64,000 bases of DNA from NCBI GenBank assembly GCA_023957375.1, contig JAMLHB010000003.1:587342-651341 (forward strand), given 5' to 3'. The notes under the pieces were generated by a model. It was not told the origin of the DNA. It did no database searches and saw nothing but the letters and a program-made list of their open reading frames with translations. The position numbers were made by a program, and so were the translations under genes. This DNA is from Flavobacteriales bacterium. Its GTDB lineage: Bacteria; Bacteroidota; Bacteroidia; Flavobacteriales_F; PHOS-HE28. Positions 1-7,577 of this stretch are shown here, one piece after another (within the stretch, counting starts at the first letter, position 1; each line of letters begins with the position of its first letter).

Positions 1-49
1 CGATGGGCTGTACCGCACGCTGGTGGCGTTGATCAGGGGGATGAAGTGA
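1..49 (+). CDS. 3' end of an unidentified gene
   Basis: The first 49 bases read as an open frame that ends DGLYRTLVALIRGMK and stops at 47-49. Only 15 residues are visible, so no family can be named. The next gene on the same strand begins about 90 bases later. Confidence 0.4.
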   Translation, partial: DGLYRTLVALIRGMK

Positions 50-138
50 GCGCTGCACCGCCGTCAAGTGCAGAATCACGTACCTTTAGCATCCTGCACG
101 TAAGCCTGCAACTTCCCGGCACTTCAATTAAACGGGCC

Positions 139-348
139 ATGACCGAAAAGCTTACCTTGTCCGTACCCCTCAAGGTCAAGCGCAAGGCGCAAGTGCTCAG
201 CCGCAGGCGCAAGAAGAGCATCAGTGCGTTGTTCGTGGAGCGTGAGGCGAAGCGGGAGAAGGACCCGTTCGCGGGATTGGATGGCGTGTGGAGCGACAAT
301 CCGATCACGGCCGAGGAACTGCGCGAAAAGGCATGGAGCCGTGAATGA
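139..348 (+). CDS. orphan antitoxin-like protein (DUF6364 type)
   Basis: A 69-residue basic protein starting MTEKLTLSVPLK. The pattern of one N-terminal beta strand (KLTLSVP), a Lys/Arg-rich helix and a segment like SISALFVE resembles small DUF6364/ribbon-helix-helix antitoxins of Bacteroidota. The frame is open back to a GTG at 46, but the ATG at 139 gives the family-like N-terminus. Antitoxins of this type normally overlap a PIN-domain toxin by an ATGA junction. Here the corresponding ATG at 345 opens only MTDVRA before a stop, and rsmI follows directly. The partner toxin is therefore missing. The family assignment is inferred from pattern only. Confidence 0.55.
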   Translation: MTEKLTLSVPLKVKRKAQVLSRRRKKSISALFVEREAKREKDPFAGLDGVWSDNPITAEELREKAWSRE

Positions 349-379
349 CCGACGTGCGCGCTAGTATTGCTTTCTTCAA

Positions 380-1066
380 ATGAGCACCGAGCAATCCGGC
401 GGCAAGCTCATCCTTATCCCCACGCCCATCGGCAACCTGGAGGACATCACCCTGCGGGCCGTGCGCGTGCTGGGCGAAGTGGATGCGGTGATCGCCGAGG
501 ACACCCGCACCAGCGGCGTGCTGCTGAAGCACCTCGGCATCAGCAAGCCGTTCCTTGCGTTCCACATCCACAACGAGCACCAGATCACTGAACGCCTGGT
601 CCAACGCATGATGGCGGGTGAGCGTTTTGCGCTGGTCACCGATGCAGGCACACCGGCCATCAGCGACCCGGGCTTTTTGCTGGTGCGTGCAGCAGTGAAA
701 GCAGGCATTGCAGTGGAAACACTTCCCGGTCCCACGGCCTTCGTCCCCGCATTGGTGAACAGCGGCCTGCCCTGTGACCGTTTCACCTTCGAAGGTTTCC
801 TGCCGGTGAAGAAAGGGCGGCACACGCGCATCGCTGAGCTGGCCACGGAGCCGCGCACGATGATCTTCTACGAAAGCCCGCACCGCATTGCGCGTACACT
901 GGCGGAGCTGGCGGGAGCCTTCGGCGCGGAACGCCCGGCAAGCATCAGCCGGGAGCTCACCAAGCTGCATGAGGAAACGTTGCGAGGCACCTTGGCGGAG
1001 CTTTCGGAACACTTCCGGCAGCATGCTCCGAAAGGTGAGTTTGTGCTGTGCGTGGCAGGGGCATAG
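380..1066 (+). CDS. rsmI: 16S rRNA (cytidine(1402)-2'-O)-methyltransferase
   Basis: A 228-residue tetrapyrrole-methylase-fold enzyme of the RsmI family, which uses S-adenosylmethionine to 2'-O-methylate C1402 in the decoding centre of 16S rRNA. Visible hallmarks are LILIPTPIGNLEDITLRA at residues 10-27, the EDTRTSG segment near residue 40, DAGTPAISDPG near residue 95, and PHRI followed by SRELTKLHEET in the C-terminal half. The length is close to that of short Bacteroidota RsmI proteins; the C-terminal extension of E. coli RsmI is absent. The ATG at 380 follows a near-consensus TAGTATTG at 362-369, which could be its -7 element. It stands alone between small genes. Confidence 0.95.
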   Translation: MSTEQSGGKLILIPTPIGNLEDITLRAVRVLGEVDAVIAEDTRTSGVLLKHLGISKPFLAFHIHNEHQITERLVQRMMAGERFALVTDAGTPAISDPGFLLVRAAVKAGIAVETLPGPTAFVPALVNSGLPCDRFTFEGFLPVKKGRHTRIAELATEPRTMIFYESPHRIARTLAELAGAFGAERPASISRELTKLHEETLRGTLAELSEHFRQHAPKGEFVLCVAGA

Positions 1067-1159
1067 ACCTGCGGTGCCCACCTTCCGTTGTTGATGATCG
1101 GTGGCCAGATCATCTACCAGGTCTTCTTTCCAGCTTACCTTTCGTCAAACCCGGCCCCT

Positions 1160-1741
1160 ATGCGCGGTCTCCTGCTTATTGCTGCGGTACTTGCCACCGT
1201 TGGCGCCAAGCCCCAAGGCGTGCTTTTCCGCAACTACGGCGAGTACGAAGCCAAAGCGGGTGAACCCGTTGCCGGGCTGATCACCGTGGAGCCGCACTGG
1301 GGCAGGTTCATGGTGGCCTGCGAAAAGGAAGGGCGCACCGTGCGCATCCCCACGCGCCGCATTTGGGGTTTCCTGAACAAGGGCATGCTCTACCGCATTG
1401 AGCAGGAAGGCCGGTTGCCCGTGCGCCTGATGTCGCAAGGTGCCATTTGGTACTGGGAGAACGGTTTTGCCCACCTGCGCATGCAGAAGGATTCCGCCGA
1501 AGCAGCCGGTTTTGAATACGGCCATGCCGCCTACCTGAGCCATGACCTGAAAGGCACCATTGTGCCGGCGGCGTTTGCCGTTGATGACACCAGATCCGCC
1601 TCCGCGAAGTTCAAGGCCGCCTGGCCTGCCTACAAAGATCTGCTGGAAAGCATCGGCGACGGCACAGACATGGACCGCGTCCGCCAATTGGTGGTGGAGT
1701 ATGAAGTGGCCGTGGAGGAAGGACGGGCTCCGGGGCCGTGA
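1160..1741 (+). CDS. exported protein of unknown function
   Basis: A 193-residue protein. I chose the ATG at 1160 because it gives a signal peptide (MRGLLLIAAVLATVGAKP); the frame is open upstream to 1088, but that extension looks non-coding. The mature part is rich in aromatic and charged residues (for example FRNYGEYEAKAGEPVAG and GAIWYWENG) and has no family signature that I recognise. A TACCTTTC at 1137-1144, 16 bases before the ATG, resembles the Bacteroidota -7 box. It is probably periplasmic or surface-located. There are no functional partners nearby. Confidence 0.7.
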   Translation: MRGLLLIAAVLATVGAKPQGVLFRNYGEYEAKAGEPVAGLITVEPHWGRFMVACEKEGRTVRIPTRRIWGFLNKGMLYRIEQEGRLPVRLMSQGAIWYWENGFAHLRMQKDSAEAAGFEYGHAAYLSHDLKGTIVPAAFAVDDTRSASAKFKAAWPAYKDLLESIGDGTDMDRVRQLVVEYEVAVEEGRAPGP

Positions 1742-1789
1742 CGTTGGGAATTCGCCATTGCGGCAATTTGCCAAAGCCCCTCCCACTCG

Positions 1790-1836
1790 CCCGCGTTTGC
1801 AACGCGGGTGAAGATCCTGGCGCGCTTGCAGCGCGC
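1790..1836. repeat. pair of related hairpins with TGC loops
   Basis: CCCGCGTT-TGC-AACGCGGG (1790-1808) is a perfect 8-bp stem with a 3-base loop. Eleven bases further on, GCGCGCT-TGC-AGCGCGC (1820-1836) is a perfect 7-bp stem with the same loop. The shared loop and spacing suggest a repeat family rather than a terminator; no T-run follows. Confidence 0.6.
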
Positions 1837-2251
1837 ACATTGGCCCATGCAATTCCCGAAGTCCAGATCTCTCCCCTTCACGCAGCTTTCCGCTTGTGCG
1901 CGCTTTATCCGCTCGTGCCGTCTTTGCCCAGCGGCATGCACAAACGTATGCGTGGGAACTCCTTGGGTGCATGGGCAGAGACCGCCAGAGGCGGTAGCGG
2001 GCCGGGCACTCGGCAGACCTTTGACACCCTTGTCAAGCCGAGCGCCGGGAAGGAGAAAGAAGAGCATTGCTGATTTTACGTGCTATTTCAATGCGTCCTT
2101 TGCTCATTACATTTGTGATGCGAAGCCTTCAAGGGAGAAACGCGAGCGGAGCTGATGAGGCTTATGGAGCTCGAACCCTTGGGGACTTCATTCATTTGCA
2201 CGGCGTTTCACCTCCACCCCGGCGCTCGGCTCCTCGCATAGTTTTTCCTCC

Positions 2252-2279
2252 CGCAGGGTCTCCGCCTCGGGACCCTGCG
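2252..2279. repeat. GC-hairpin repeat, copy 1
   Basis: CGCAGGGTC, a 10-base loop (TCCGCCTCGG), then GACCCTGCG: a perfect 9-bp inverted repeat. Other copies lie at 2326-2375, 6231-6258, 16242-16273, 16323-16355, 17038-17069 and 17085-17114. Confidence 0.8.
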
Positions 2280-2325
2280 TTGCAGGTCGAGCACTTGAGC
2301 CTAAAAGCCGAATGCGCCCTTGTGG

Positions 2326-2375
2326 CGCAGGGTCCCACGGAGTTGATTGGCATCATTGGGGGTGGAGACCCTGCG
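2326..2375. repeat. GC-hairpin repeat, copy 2 (expanded loop)
   Basis: The arms CGCAGGGTC (2326-2334) and GACCCTGCG (2367-2375) match copy 1, but the loop is 32 bases long. It may be two half-elements or one element with an inserted loop. Confidence 0.65.
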
Positions 2376-2536
2376 GGAGTATTAAACCTCCACGCTCGTC
2401 CTATTTCATGCGTCAACTCCTGAACGCACGCGCGAGTTGAAGGCCCTACCATCCTTGTTCATCCGCGCTCATCCATGGCGTGCATGGCAGGGCGCCTTCG
2501 CCCGTTCCGCCGCTCCTTCGCATCTTTCACCCGCCC

Positions 2537-5500
2537 ATGTCCTCCACCCCGGCACAGATCCAGGCCTTCATCACCAAGTGGCAGCTCAGCGGCGCCGCCG
2601 AGCGCGCCAACGCACAGCTCTTCCTGGCCGAACTGTGCGACATCCTCGACTTGGAGCGCCCCCGACCCAGCGGCCCCGATGAAACGCTGAACGCCTACTG
2701 CTTCGAGAAGGCCATACCCAGCGGCACCGGCACCACCAACTTCATCGACCTGTACAAGCGCGGGCATTTCGTGCTGGAATGCAAGCAAGGCGTGGCGGAC
2801 CCGGAGTTGGCCGCACCCCTGAGCGCTGCCGGCAAGGCCGCGAGGAAGCAGATGAAGACCGGCCACGGCAAGCACGGCACCAAGGGCTTCGACACCGCCA
2901 TGCTCAAGGCCCATGCCCAGGCCCAACGCTACGCCCGTGCCTTGCCCAAGGAAGAGGTGCCCCACGGCCGCCCGCCCTTCGTGGTGGTGGTGGACGTGGG
3001 CCACAGCATCAGCCTCTACACCGATTGGACCCGCATGGGCGGCGAGTACCTGCCCTTCCCCGATCCCGCCAGCTACCGCATACCGCTGAAGGGCCTGCTG
3101 GCCGAAGCCACCCGCGCCACCCTGCGCGCCATCTGGACCGATCCCCTTTCGCTGGACCCCGGCCGCCGCAGCGCCAAGGTGACCCGCGAGATCGCCGACA
3201 GCCTCGCCAAGCTGGCCCGCTCGCTGGAAGGCAAGCACCCGCCCGAGGCCGTGGCCGCCTTCCTCATGCGCAGCCTCTTCACCATGTTCGCCGAGGATGT
3301 GGACCTGCTGCCCTTCGGCTCCTTCACCAAGCTGCTGGGCGAATTGAAGGACGAGCCCGGCCTCTTCAAGGACATGCTGGAGAACCTCTGGGCCACCATG
3401 AACACCGGCGGCCTCAGCCCCATCCTGCGCAAAAAGCTGCCGCGCTTCAATGGCGGCCTCTTCGCCCACGCCGATGCCATCCACCTGACCAAGGACCAGG
3501 TGCAACTGCTGCTGGAGGCCAGCACCGCCAACTGGAAGGATGTGGAACCCGCCATCTTCGGCACCTTGCTGGAACGCGCCCTGGACCCGCGCGAACGCCA
3601 CAAGCTGGGCGCGCACTACACGCCCCGCGCCTACGTGGAGCGCTTGGTGAACCCCACCGTGATCGAACCGCTGCGCGCCCAATGGAAAGGCGTGCAGGTG
3701 GCCGCCTTGCAACTGGCCGAGCAGGGCCAGCCCAAGAAGGCCATCGCCGCCGTGGAACAGTTCCTCTACGAGCTGGGCCACATCCGCGTGCTGGACCCCG
3801 CCTGCGGCAGCGGCAACTTCCTGTACGTAACGCTGGAACTGCTCAAGCGCTTGGAAGGCGAAGTGCTGAACACCCTGGCCGAGCTGGGCCAGCCCTACAA
3901 GCTGGAGTACAACACCCACACCATCAGCCCCGCCAATTTCTTCGGCATCGAGCTGAACCCGCGCGCCGCGGCCATCGCCGAGCAGGTGCTGTGGATCGGT
4001 TTTCTCCAGTGGCAGCTGCGCACGCAGGGCCACCTGCACAACCTGCCCGAACCCATCATCAAGGACCTGCACAACATCGAGAACCGCGATGCCGTGCTGG
4101 CGTATGACGGCAAACACGAGCAGCGCGATGCCCACGGCAACGTAGTGACCCGCTGGGACGGGCGCACCACCAAGCCGCACCCTGTGACCGGCGAACCCGT
4201 GCCCGACCCCGAGGCCCGCGAACCCGTGTACACCTACACCAACCCGCGCCCCGCCCAATGGCCGCAGGCCGATTACATCGTGGGGAACCCTCCGTTCATT
4301 GGCAAACACCGCATGCGTGAAGCGCTGGGCGATGGCTATACCGATGCCTTGCGCAGCGTCTATGACAATGTGCCCGATAGCGCGGACTTGGTGATGTATT
4401 GGTGGGACAAAGCCGCAGAGCTTACACGCACTGGTAAGGTGAAACGCTTCGGATTCATCACCACCAACAGCCTTCGCCAAACGTTCAATAGAAAGGTGCT
4501 GCAACACCACATGGATGCAAAGGAGCCGATTGCCTTGGCTTTCGCCATCCCCGACCACCCGTGGGTGGATAGCGCCGATGGCGCGGCCGTGCGTGTGGCC
4601 ATGACCGTGGGGGTATCAGGCGCCCAACAAGGGTTGTTGAAGCAAGTCGCGAAGGAAGTGGAAACAGCTAACGATGATGCGGCCGAGGTTACGTTGTCGT
4701 CTCAGAACGGGAAGCTCTTTGCCGATCTCTCGATCGGTGCGGATGTCGCAGGTGCTTTGGCACTACGGTCGAATAGTCAGATCTCCTATCCGGGTGTGAA
4801 GGTGTATGGTGCGGGTTTTATCCTTGACAAGGAGGATGAGAAGACGATCGGAAAAGATGCGATCAATAGAGCAGGCGACCATATTCGTACCTATGTGAAT
4901 GGCCGTGACTTGACCCAACGATCACGTGATGTCCGGATCATCGATTTGCTCGGATTGGAAATAGCCGATGTGCGCATAGCGCATCCGGAAGTCTACCAAT
5001 GGATCGCCGAGCGCGTGAAGCCGGAACGTGATGTAAGCCGCGAACCGAAAGTGAAGGAGCTCTGGTGGCTGCATGGTCGCACCCGCCCGGAGCTTCGCGA
5101 TTCGATCAAAGGTCTTCCACGTTACATCTCCACCGTCGAAACATCGAAGCACCGCTTCTTCGTTTTCCTCGACAAGAGCATTCTGCCAGACAACATGCTG
5201 GTGAACATCGCCCTTGATGATGCCTATTACCTCGGCGTGTTGAGCAGCAACATCCATGTCACCTGGGCATTGGCAACAGGCGGCACGTTGGAAGATCGCC
5301 CCCGCTACAACAAGACGCGCTGCTTCGAGACCTTCCCCTTCCCGGCCAGCACCCCAGCGCAAAGGGAAAAGATCCGCGCCTTGGGCGAGCAACTGGATGC
5401 GCACCGCAAGCGCCAGCAGGCCCTGCACCCCGAGCTGACGATGACCGGCATGTACAACGTGCTGGAGCGGGTGAGAGAGGTGGAGGGTGCGAGGGTGCAA

Positions 5501-6067
5501 GGGCAAGAGGCTGCGCCGCTATCTGCCAAAGAGAAGAAGATCTACGAGCAAGGGCTGGTGGGCATCCTGAAGCAACTGCACGACGAGCTGGATACCGCTG
5601 TGGCCGAAGCATACGGCTGGTCAGGTCTCCGTCATTCCGGGCCTGACCCGGAATCCCGGCTCCCCACCGACGAGATCCTTTCGCGCCTCGTGGCGCTGAA
5701 TACCGAACGCGCCGCCGAGGAAGCCAACGGCCAAGTGCGCTGGCTGCGGCCGGAATACCAAAACCCGCAAGGCAGCAAACAAACCGCCGGTAAGCAAGCC
5801 ACCCTTCCGGTGGACACGGTGGACACGGGGCACGGCCCCGCGTCCACTGTGTCCACCCGGGAATGGCCCAGCACCCTGCCCGCGCAAGCCGCCGCCCTTA
5901 CCGAAGCCTTGGAAGAATTGGAAGCGCTATGCACCTTGGAGGAGATCGCCGCACAGTTCCAGGGCAAGGCCACCAAGAAGCGGTTGGAGGAAATGGAACG
6001 CCTGCTGCACACGCTGGCGGCGGTGGGGAGGGCACGGAGTTGGAACGGGAAGTGGGCGGGGGTGTAA
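2537..6067 (+). CDS. MmeI-like type IIG restriction-modification enzyme
   Basis: A single 1176-residue polypeptide that should both cut and methylate DNA. The N-terminal nuclease motif D71-X9-E81-C-K83 (FIDLYKRG...ECK) has the spacing known from MmeI. A helical linker follows, then an N6-adenine methyltransferase domain with motif I (LDPACGSGN, about 419-427) and the catalytic NPPF (584-587). The target-recognition region (roughly 680-900) and a helical C-terminus complete the family layout. I chose the ATG at 2537 (MSSTPAQ); the frame is open to 2480, but that extension reads as non-protein. The recognition region is less GC-rich with different codon use, and the last 200 residues contain repeat-derived insertions (near 5483-5512, 5629-5659 and 5807-5860). 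No separate nuclease, methylase or helicase gene lies beside it, as expected for a one-gene system. Confidence 0.9.
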   Translation: MSSTPAQIQAFITKWQLSGAAERANAQLFLAELCDILDLERPRPSGPDETLNAYCFEKAIPSGTGTTNFIDLYKRGHFVLECKQGVADPELAAPLSAAGKAARKQMKTGHGKHGTKGFDTAMLKAHAQAQRYARALPKEEVPHGRPPFVVVVDVGHSISLYTDWTRMGGEYLPFPDPASYRIPLKGLLAEATRATLRAIWTDPLSLDPGRRSAKVTREIADSLAKLARSLEGKHPPEAVAAFLMRSLFTMFAEDVDLLPFGSFTKLLGELKDEPGLFKDMLENLWATMNTGGLSPILRKKLPRFNGGLFAHADAIHLTKDQVQLLLEASTANWKDVEPAIFGTLLERALDPRERHKLGAHYTPRAYVERLVNPTVIEPLRAQWKGVQVAALQLAEQGQPKKAIAAVEQFLYELGHIRVLDPACGSGNFLYVTLELLKRLEGEVLNTLAELGQPYKLEYNTHTISPANFFGIELNPRAAAIAEQVLWIGFLQWQLRTQGHLHNLPEPIIKDLHNIENRDAVLAYDGKHEQRDAHGNVVTRWDGRTTKPHPVTGEPVPDPEAREPVYTYTNPRPAQWPQADYIVGNPPFIGKHRMREALGDGYTDALRSVYDNVPDSADLVMYWWDKAAELTRTGKVKRFGFITTNSLRQTFNRKVLQHHMDAKEPIALAFAIPDHPWVDSADGAAVRVAMTVGVSGAQQGLLKQVAKEVETANDDAAEVTLSSQNGKLFADLSIGADVAGALALRSNSQISYPGVKVYGAGFILDKEDEKTIGKDAINRAGDHIRTYVNGRDLTQRSRDVRIIDLLGLEIADVRIAHPEVYQWIAERVKPERDVSREPKVKELWWLHGRTRPELRDSIKGLPRYISTVETSKHRFFVFLDKSILPDNMLVNIALDDAYYLGVLSSNIHVTWALATGGTLEDRPRYNKTRCFETFPFPASTPAQREKIRALGEQLDAHRKRQQALHPELTMTGMYNVLERVREVEGARVQGQEAAPLSAKEKKIYEQGLVGILKQLHDELDTAVAEAYGWSGLRHSGPDPESRLPTDEILSRLVALNTERAAEEANGQVRWLRPEYQNPQGSKQTAGKQATLPVDTVDTGHGPASTVSTREWPSTLPAQAAALTEALEELEALCTLEEIAAQFQGKATKKRLEEMERLLHTLAAVGRARSWNGKWAGV
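5629..5659. repeat. palindromic repeat inserted in frame in the R-M gene
   Basis: CCGTCATTCCGGGCCTGACC and the following bases form ATTCCGGG (5634-5641), a 5-base loop and CCCGGAAT (5647-5654), a perfect 8-bp stem. It is translated as RHSGPDPESR, a peptide characteristic of genomic palindromic repeats rather than of MmeI-like enzymes. A related GCGGGCTTGACCCGC sequence ends the array near 60795. Confidence 0.7.
5807..5860. repeat. long imperfect hairpin inside the R-M gene
   Basis: About 25-bp arms starting CCGGTGGACACGGTGGACAC and ending GTGTCCACCCGG, separated by a short loop. It is translated as VDTVDTGHGPASTVSTREW in the linker before the last helical segment. The low-complexity peptide and palindromic DNA suggest a repeat insertion that kept the frame. 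Confidence 0.6.
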
Positions 6068-6130
6068 GGATCCAGCAAGTCGCACAATGAAGTTGGACAA
6101 GCCGTTCAAGGGTTATTTCAAGCCTCTTCA

Positions 6131-6213
6131 TTGGCGCGAGCGTCCACGCTCGTGCCCTTTACATTCGTCCGATCATGAACGCACGAGCGTGGACGCTCGC
6201 GCGAGTTGAGGGA
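6131..6213. repeat. 81-bp palindromic element, copy A
   Basis: The arms CGCGAGCGTCCACGCTCGTGC and GCACGAGCGTGGACGCTCGCG are perfect 21-bp complements around a loop of about 25 bases, followed by CGAGTTGAGGGAT. It is nearly identical to copy B at 6370-6452; I see one base difference (CCCTTTAC against CCCATTAC). Confidence 0.85.
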
Positions 6214-6230
6214 TTTTTCCTTTCCACTTT

Positions 6231-6258
6231 CGCAGGGTCTCCGCTTCGGGATCCTGCG
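6231..6258. repeat. GC-hairpin repeat, copy 3
   Basis: CGCAGGGTC-TCCGCTTCGG-GATCCTGCG, with one mismatch in the right arm. It lies between the two 81-bp elements. Confidence 0.75.
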
Positions 6259-6276
6259 GGAGGAAAACCTGCCCGT

Positions 6277-6362
6277 CATCGCGAGGCCGCATTTGGGCCG
6301 AAGCGATCCAGCACGTGCTTGTGGCTGGACTGCCGCGCCCGAGGCGGGCTCGCAGTGACGAT
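6277..6362. repeat. single degenerate copy of the 105-bp array unit
   Basis: GTCATCGCGAGGCCGC at the left and GGGCTCGCAGTGACG at the right are imperfect inverted ends, with CCGAAGCGATCCAG and GGACTGCCGCGCC inside. The same ends and the same interior motifs occur in the six units at 60243-60815. It lies between the two 81-bp elements. Confidence 0.65.
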
Positions 6363-6369
6363 TCTTTTT

Positions 6370-6452
6370 TTGGCGCGAGCGTCCACGCTCGTGCCCATTA
6401 CATTCGTCCGATCATGAACGCACGAGCGTGGACGCTCGCGCGAGTTGAGGGA
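6370..6452. repeat. 81-bp palindromic element, copy B
   Basis: A second, nearly identical copy of the element at 6131-6213 in the same orientation, again with perfect 21-bp inverted arms. Together the copies bracket about 155 bases that hold two other repeat types. Confidence 0.85.
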
Positions 6453-6544
6453 TCCACTTACCGTCCCCACAGGGTCACGTTAAAATAGCCTCCGGCACAC
6501 AGCGGACCCTGTGCTGGGACGGCCTGAAACTGTAGCTTGCGCCC

Positions 6545-7564
6545 ATGCAAGCCTGGCAGCTCACCGCCCACGGTTCTCCGGATCAAGTGCTTCGGCTCTG
6601 CGAACTACCGGATCCCGCGCCCAAGCCGGGCCAGGTGCTGATCCGAAGCGAAGGCTTCGGCCTGAACTTCGCCGACGTGATGGCCGTGAAGGGCCTGTAT
6701 CGCGATGCGCCGCCGCCGCCGTGCGTGATCGGCTATGAGGTGGTGGGCCGCGTGGAGCGCTGCGGCGATGCGGCGCCCGTGGGATTGGAGGGGAAGCGCG
6801 TGTTGGCCTTCACCCGCTTCGGGGGCTATGCCGAGCTGGCCTGCACGGACCACCGCGCAGCAGTGCCGATCCCTGATGATTTGGACTTGGGCACTGCCTT
6901 GGCCATGGCCACCCAAGGGGCCACCGCATGGCACATGGCCATGGCGGCGGCGCCGGTGCAGCAAGGCGACCGTGTGCTGGTACACAGCGCGGCCGGCGGC
7001 GTGGGACAATTGCTGTTGCAGATCGCACTGCACCAAGGCTGCGAGGTGTTTGCCGTGGCGGGCGGGGCGGAGAAGATGGCCTACCTGAAGCAGCTTGGCG
7101 TGCAGCACGCCATTGCTCGCGGCACGGCGGACTATGCGGAACAAGTGGCGGGCCTACTGGCCTCGGGCAAGCTGGACATCAGCTACAACGCCGTGGGCGG
7201 CACCACCTTCAAGAAGGACATGGCCCTGCTGGGCACCGGCGGCAGGCTGGTGCTGTTTGGCGGTGCGGAGCGCGGCAAGGGCGGTGCCTTCGGCGACCTG
7301 CGCTTTGCCTGGAACATGGGACTGGTGGTGCCCATCTTCCTCATGATGCGCAGCAAAAGCCTCATCGGGGTGAACATGTTGCGGTTGGGCGACCACAAGC
7401 CGCAATTGGTGGCGGATGCCATGCACGGTGCACTTTCCGCCTTCTCTGCAGGCTGGCTTAAGCCGCGCGTCCATCCGCTCTTCACGGCCGATCAACTCCC
7501 CCAAGCCTTGGAACTCCTCGGCTCCGGCAAGAGCATCGGCAAGGTGGGCGTGCGGTGGAAATGA
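6545..7564 (+). CDS. zinc-free MDR-family oxidoreductase (quinone reductase / VAT-1-like)
   Basis: A 339-residue medium-chain dehydrogenase/reductase. The N-terminal GroES-like domain shows the QVLIRSEGFGLNFADVMAVKGLYRDAP region typical of quinone oxidoreductase and VAT-1-type enzymes, with GYEVVGRVE after it. The nucleotide-binding Rossmann motif is VLVHSAAGGVGQLLLQIA at about residues 145-162. The cysteine clusters of zinc alcohol dehydrogenases are absent, so it probably reduces an enone or quinone with NADPH; the substrate cannot be read from sequence. A TAGCTTGC at 6534-6541, three bases before the ATG, resembles the -7 box. The 3' end converges on the CoA-transferase gene with only 13 bases between the stops. 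Confidence 0.88.
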   Translation: MQAWQLTAHGSPDQVLRLCELPDPAPKPGQVLIRSEGFGLNFADVMAVKGLYRDAPPPPCVIGYEVVGRVERCGDAAPVGLEGKRVLAFTRFGGYAELACTDHRAAVPIPDDLDLGTALAMATQGATAWHMAMAAAPVQQGDRVLVHSAAGGVGQLLLQIALHQGCEVFAVAGGAEKMAYLKQLGVQHAIARGTADYAEQVAGLLASGKLDISYNAVGGTTFKKDMALLGTGGRLVLFGGAERGKGGAFGDLRFAWNMGLVVPIFLMMRSKSLIGVNMLRLGDHKPQLVADAMHGALSAFSAGWLKPRVHPLFTADQLPQALELLGSGKSIGKVGVRWK

Positions 7565-7577
7565 GCCCGGCGGGTGA

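Larger units (their letters stand above)
1742..2536. other. non-coding, hairpin-rich interval
   Basis: About 800 bases without a credible gene. Short frames here have repeat-like or non-protein composition. It contains two neighbouring TGC-loop hairpins (1790-1808 and 1820-1836), two members of the GCAGGGTC/GACCCTGC hairpin family (2252-2279 and 2326-2375), and at about 2390-2440 a degenerate copy of the element seen twice at 6131-6452. Nothing identifies a pseudogene. Confidence 0.6.

Noticed and set aside
1738-2155. Two short plus-strand ORFs (111 and 115 residues)
   Set aside because: Their composition is not protein-like and they cover TGC-loop hairpins. No homologous pattern was recognised.
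2459-4558. 699-residue minus-strand ORF
   Set aside because: It is antisense to the MmeI-like gene, whose motifs are unmistakable. Long antisense frames are common in such GC-rich DNA.
6131-6452. Insertion sequence
   Set aside because: The twin elements bracket only about 155 bases without a transposase gene; they are palindromic repeats rather than an IS.
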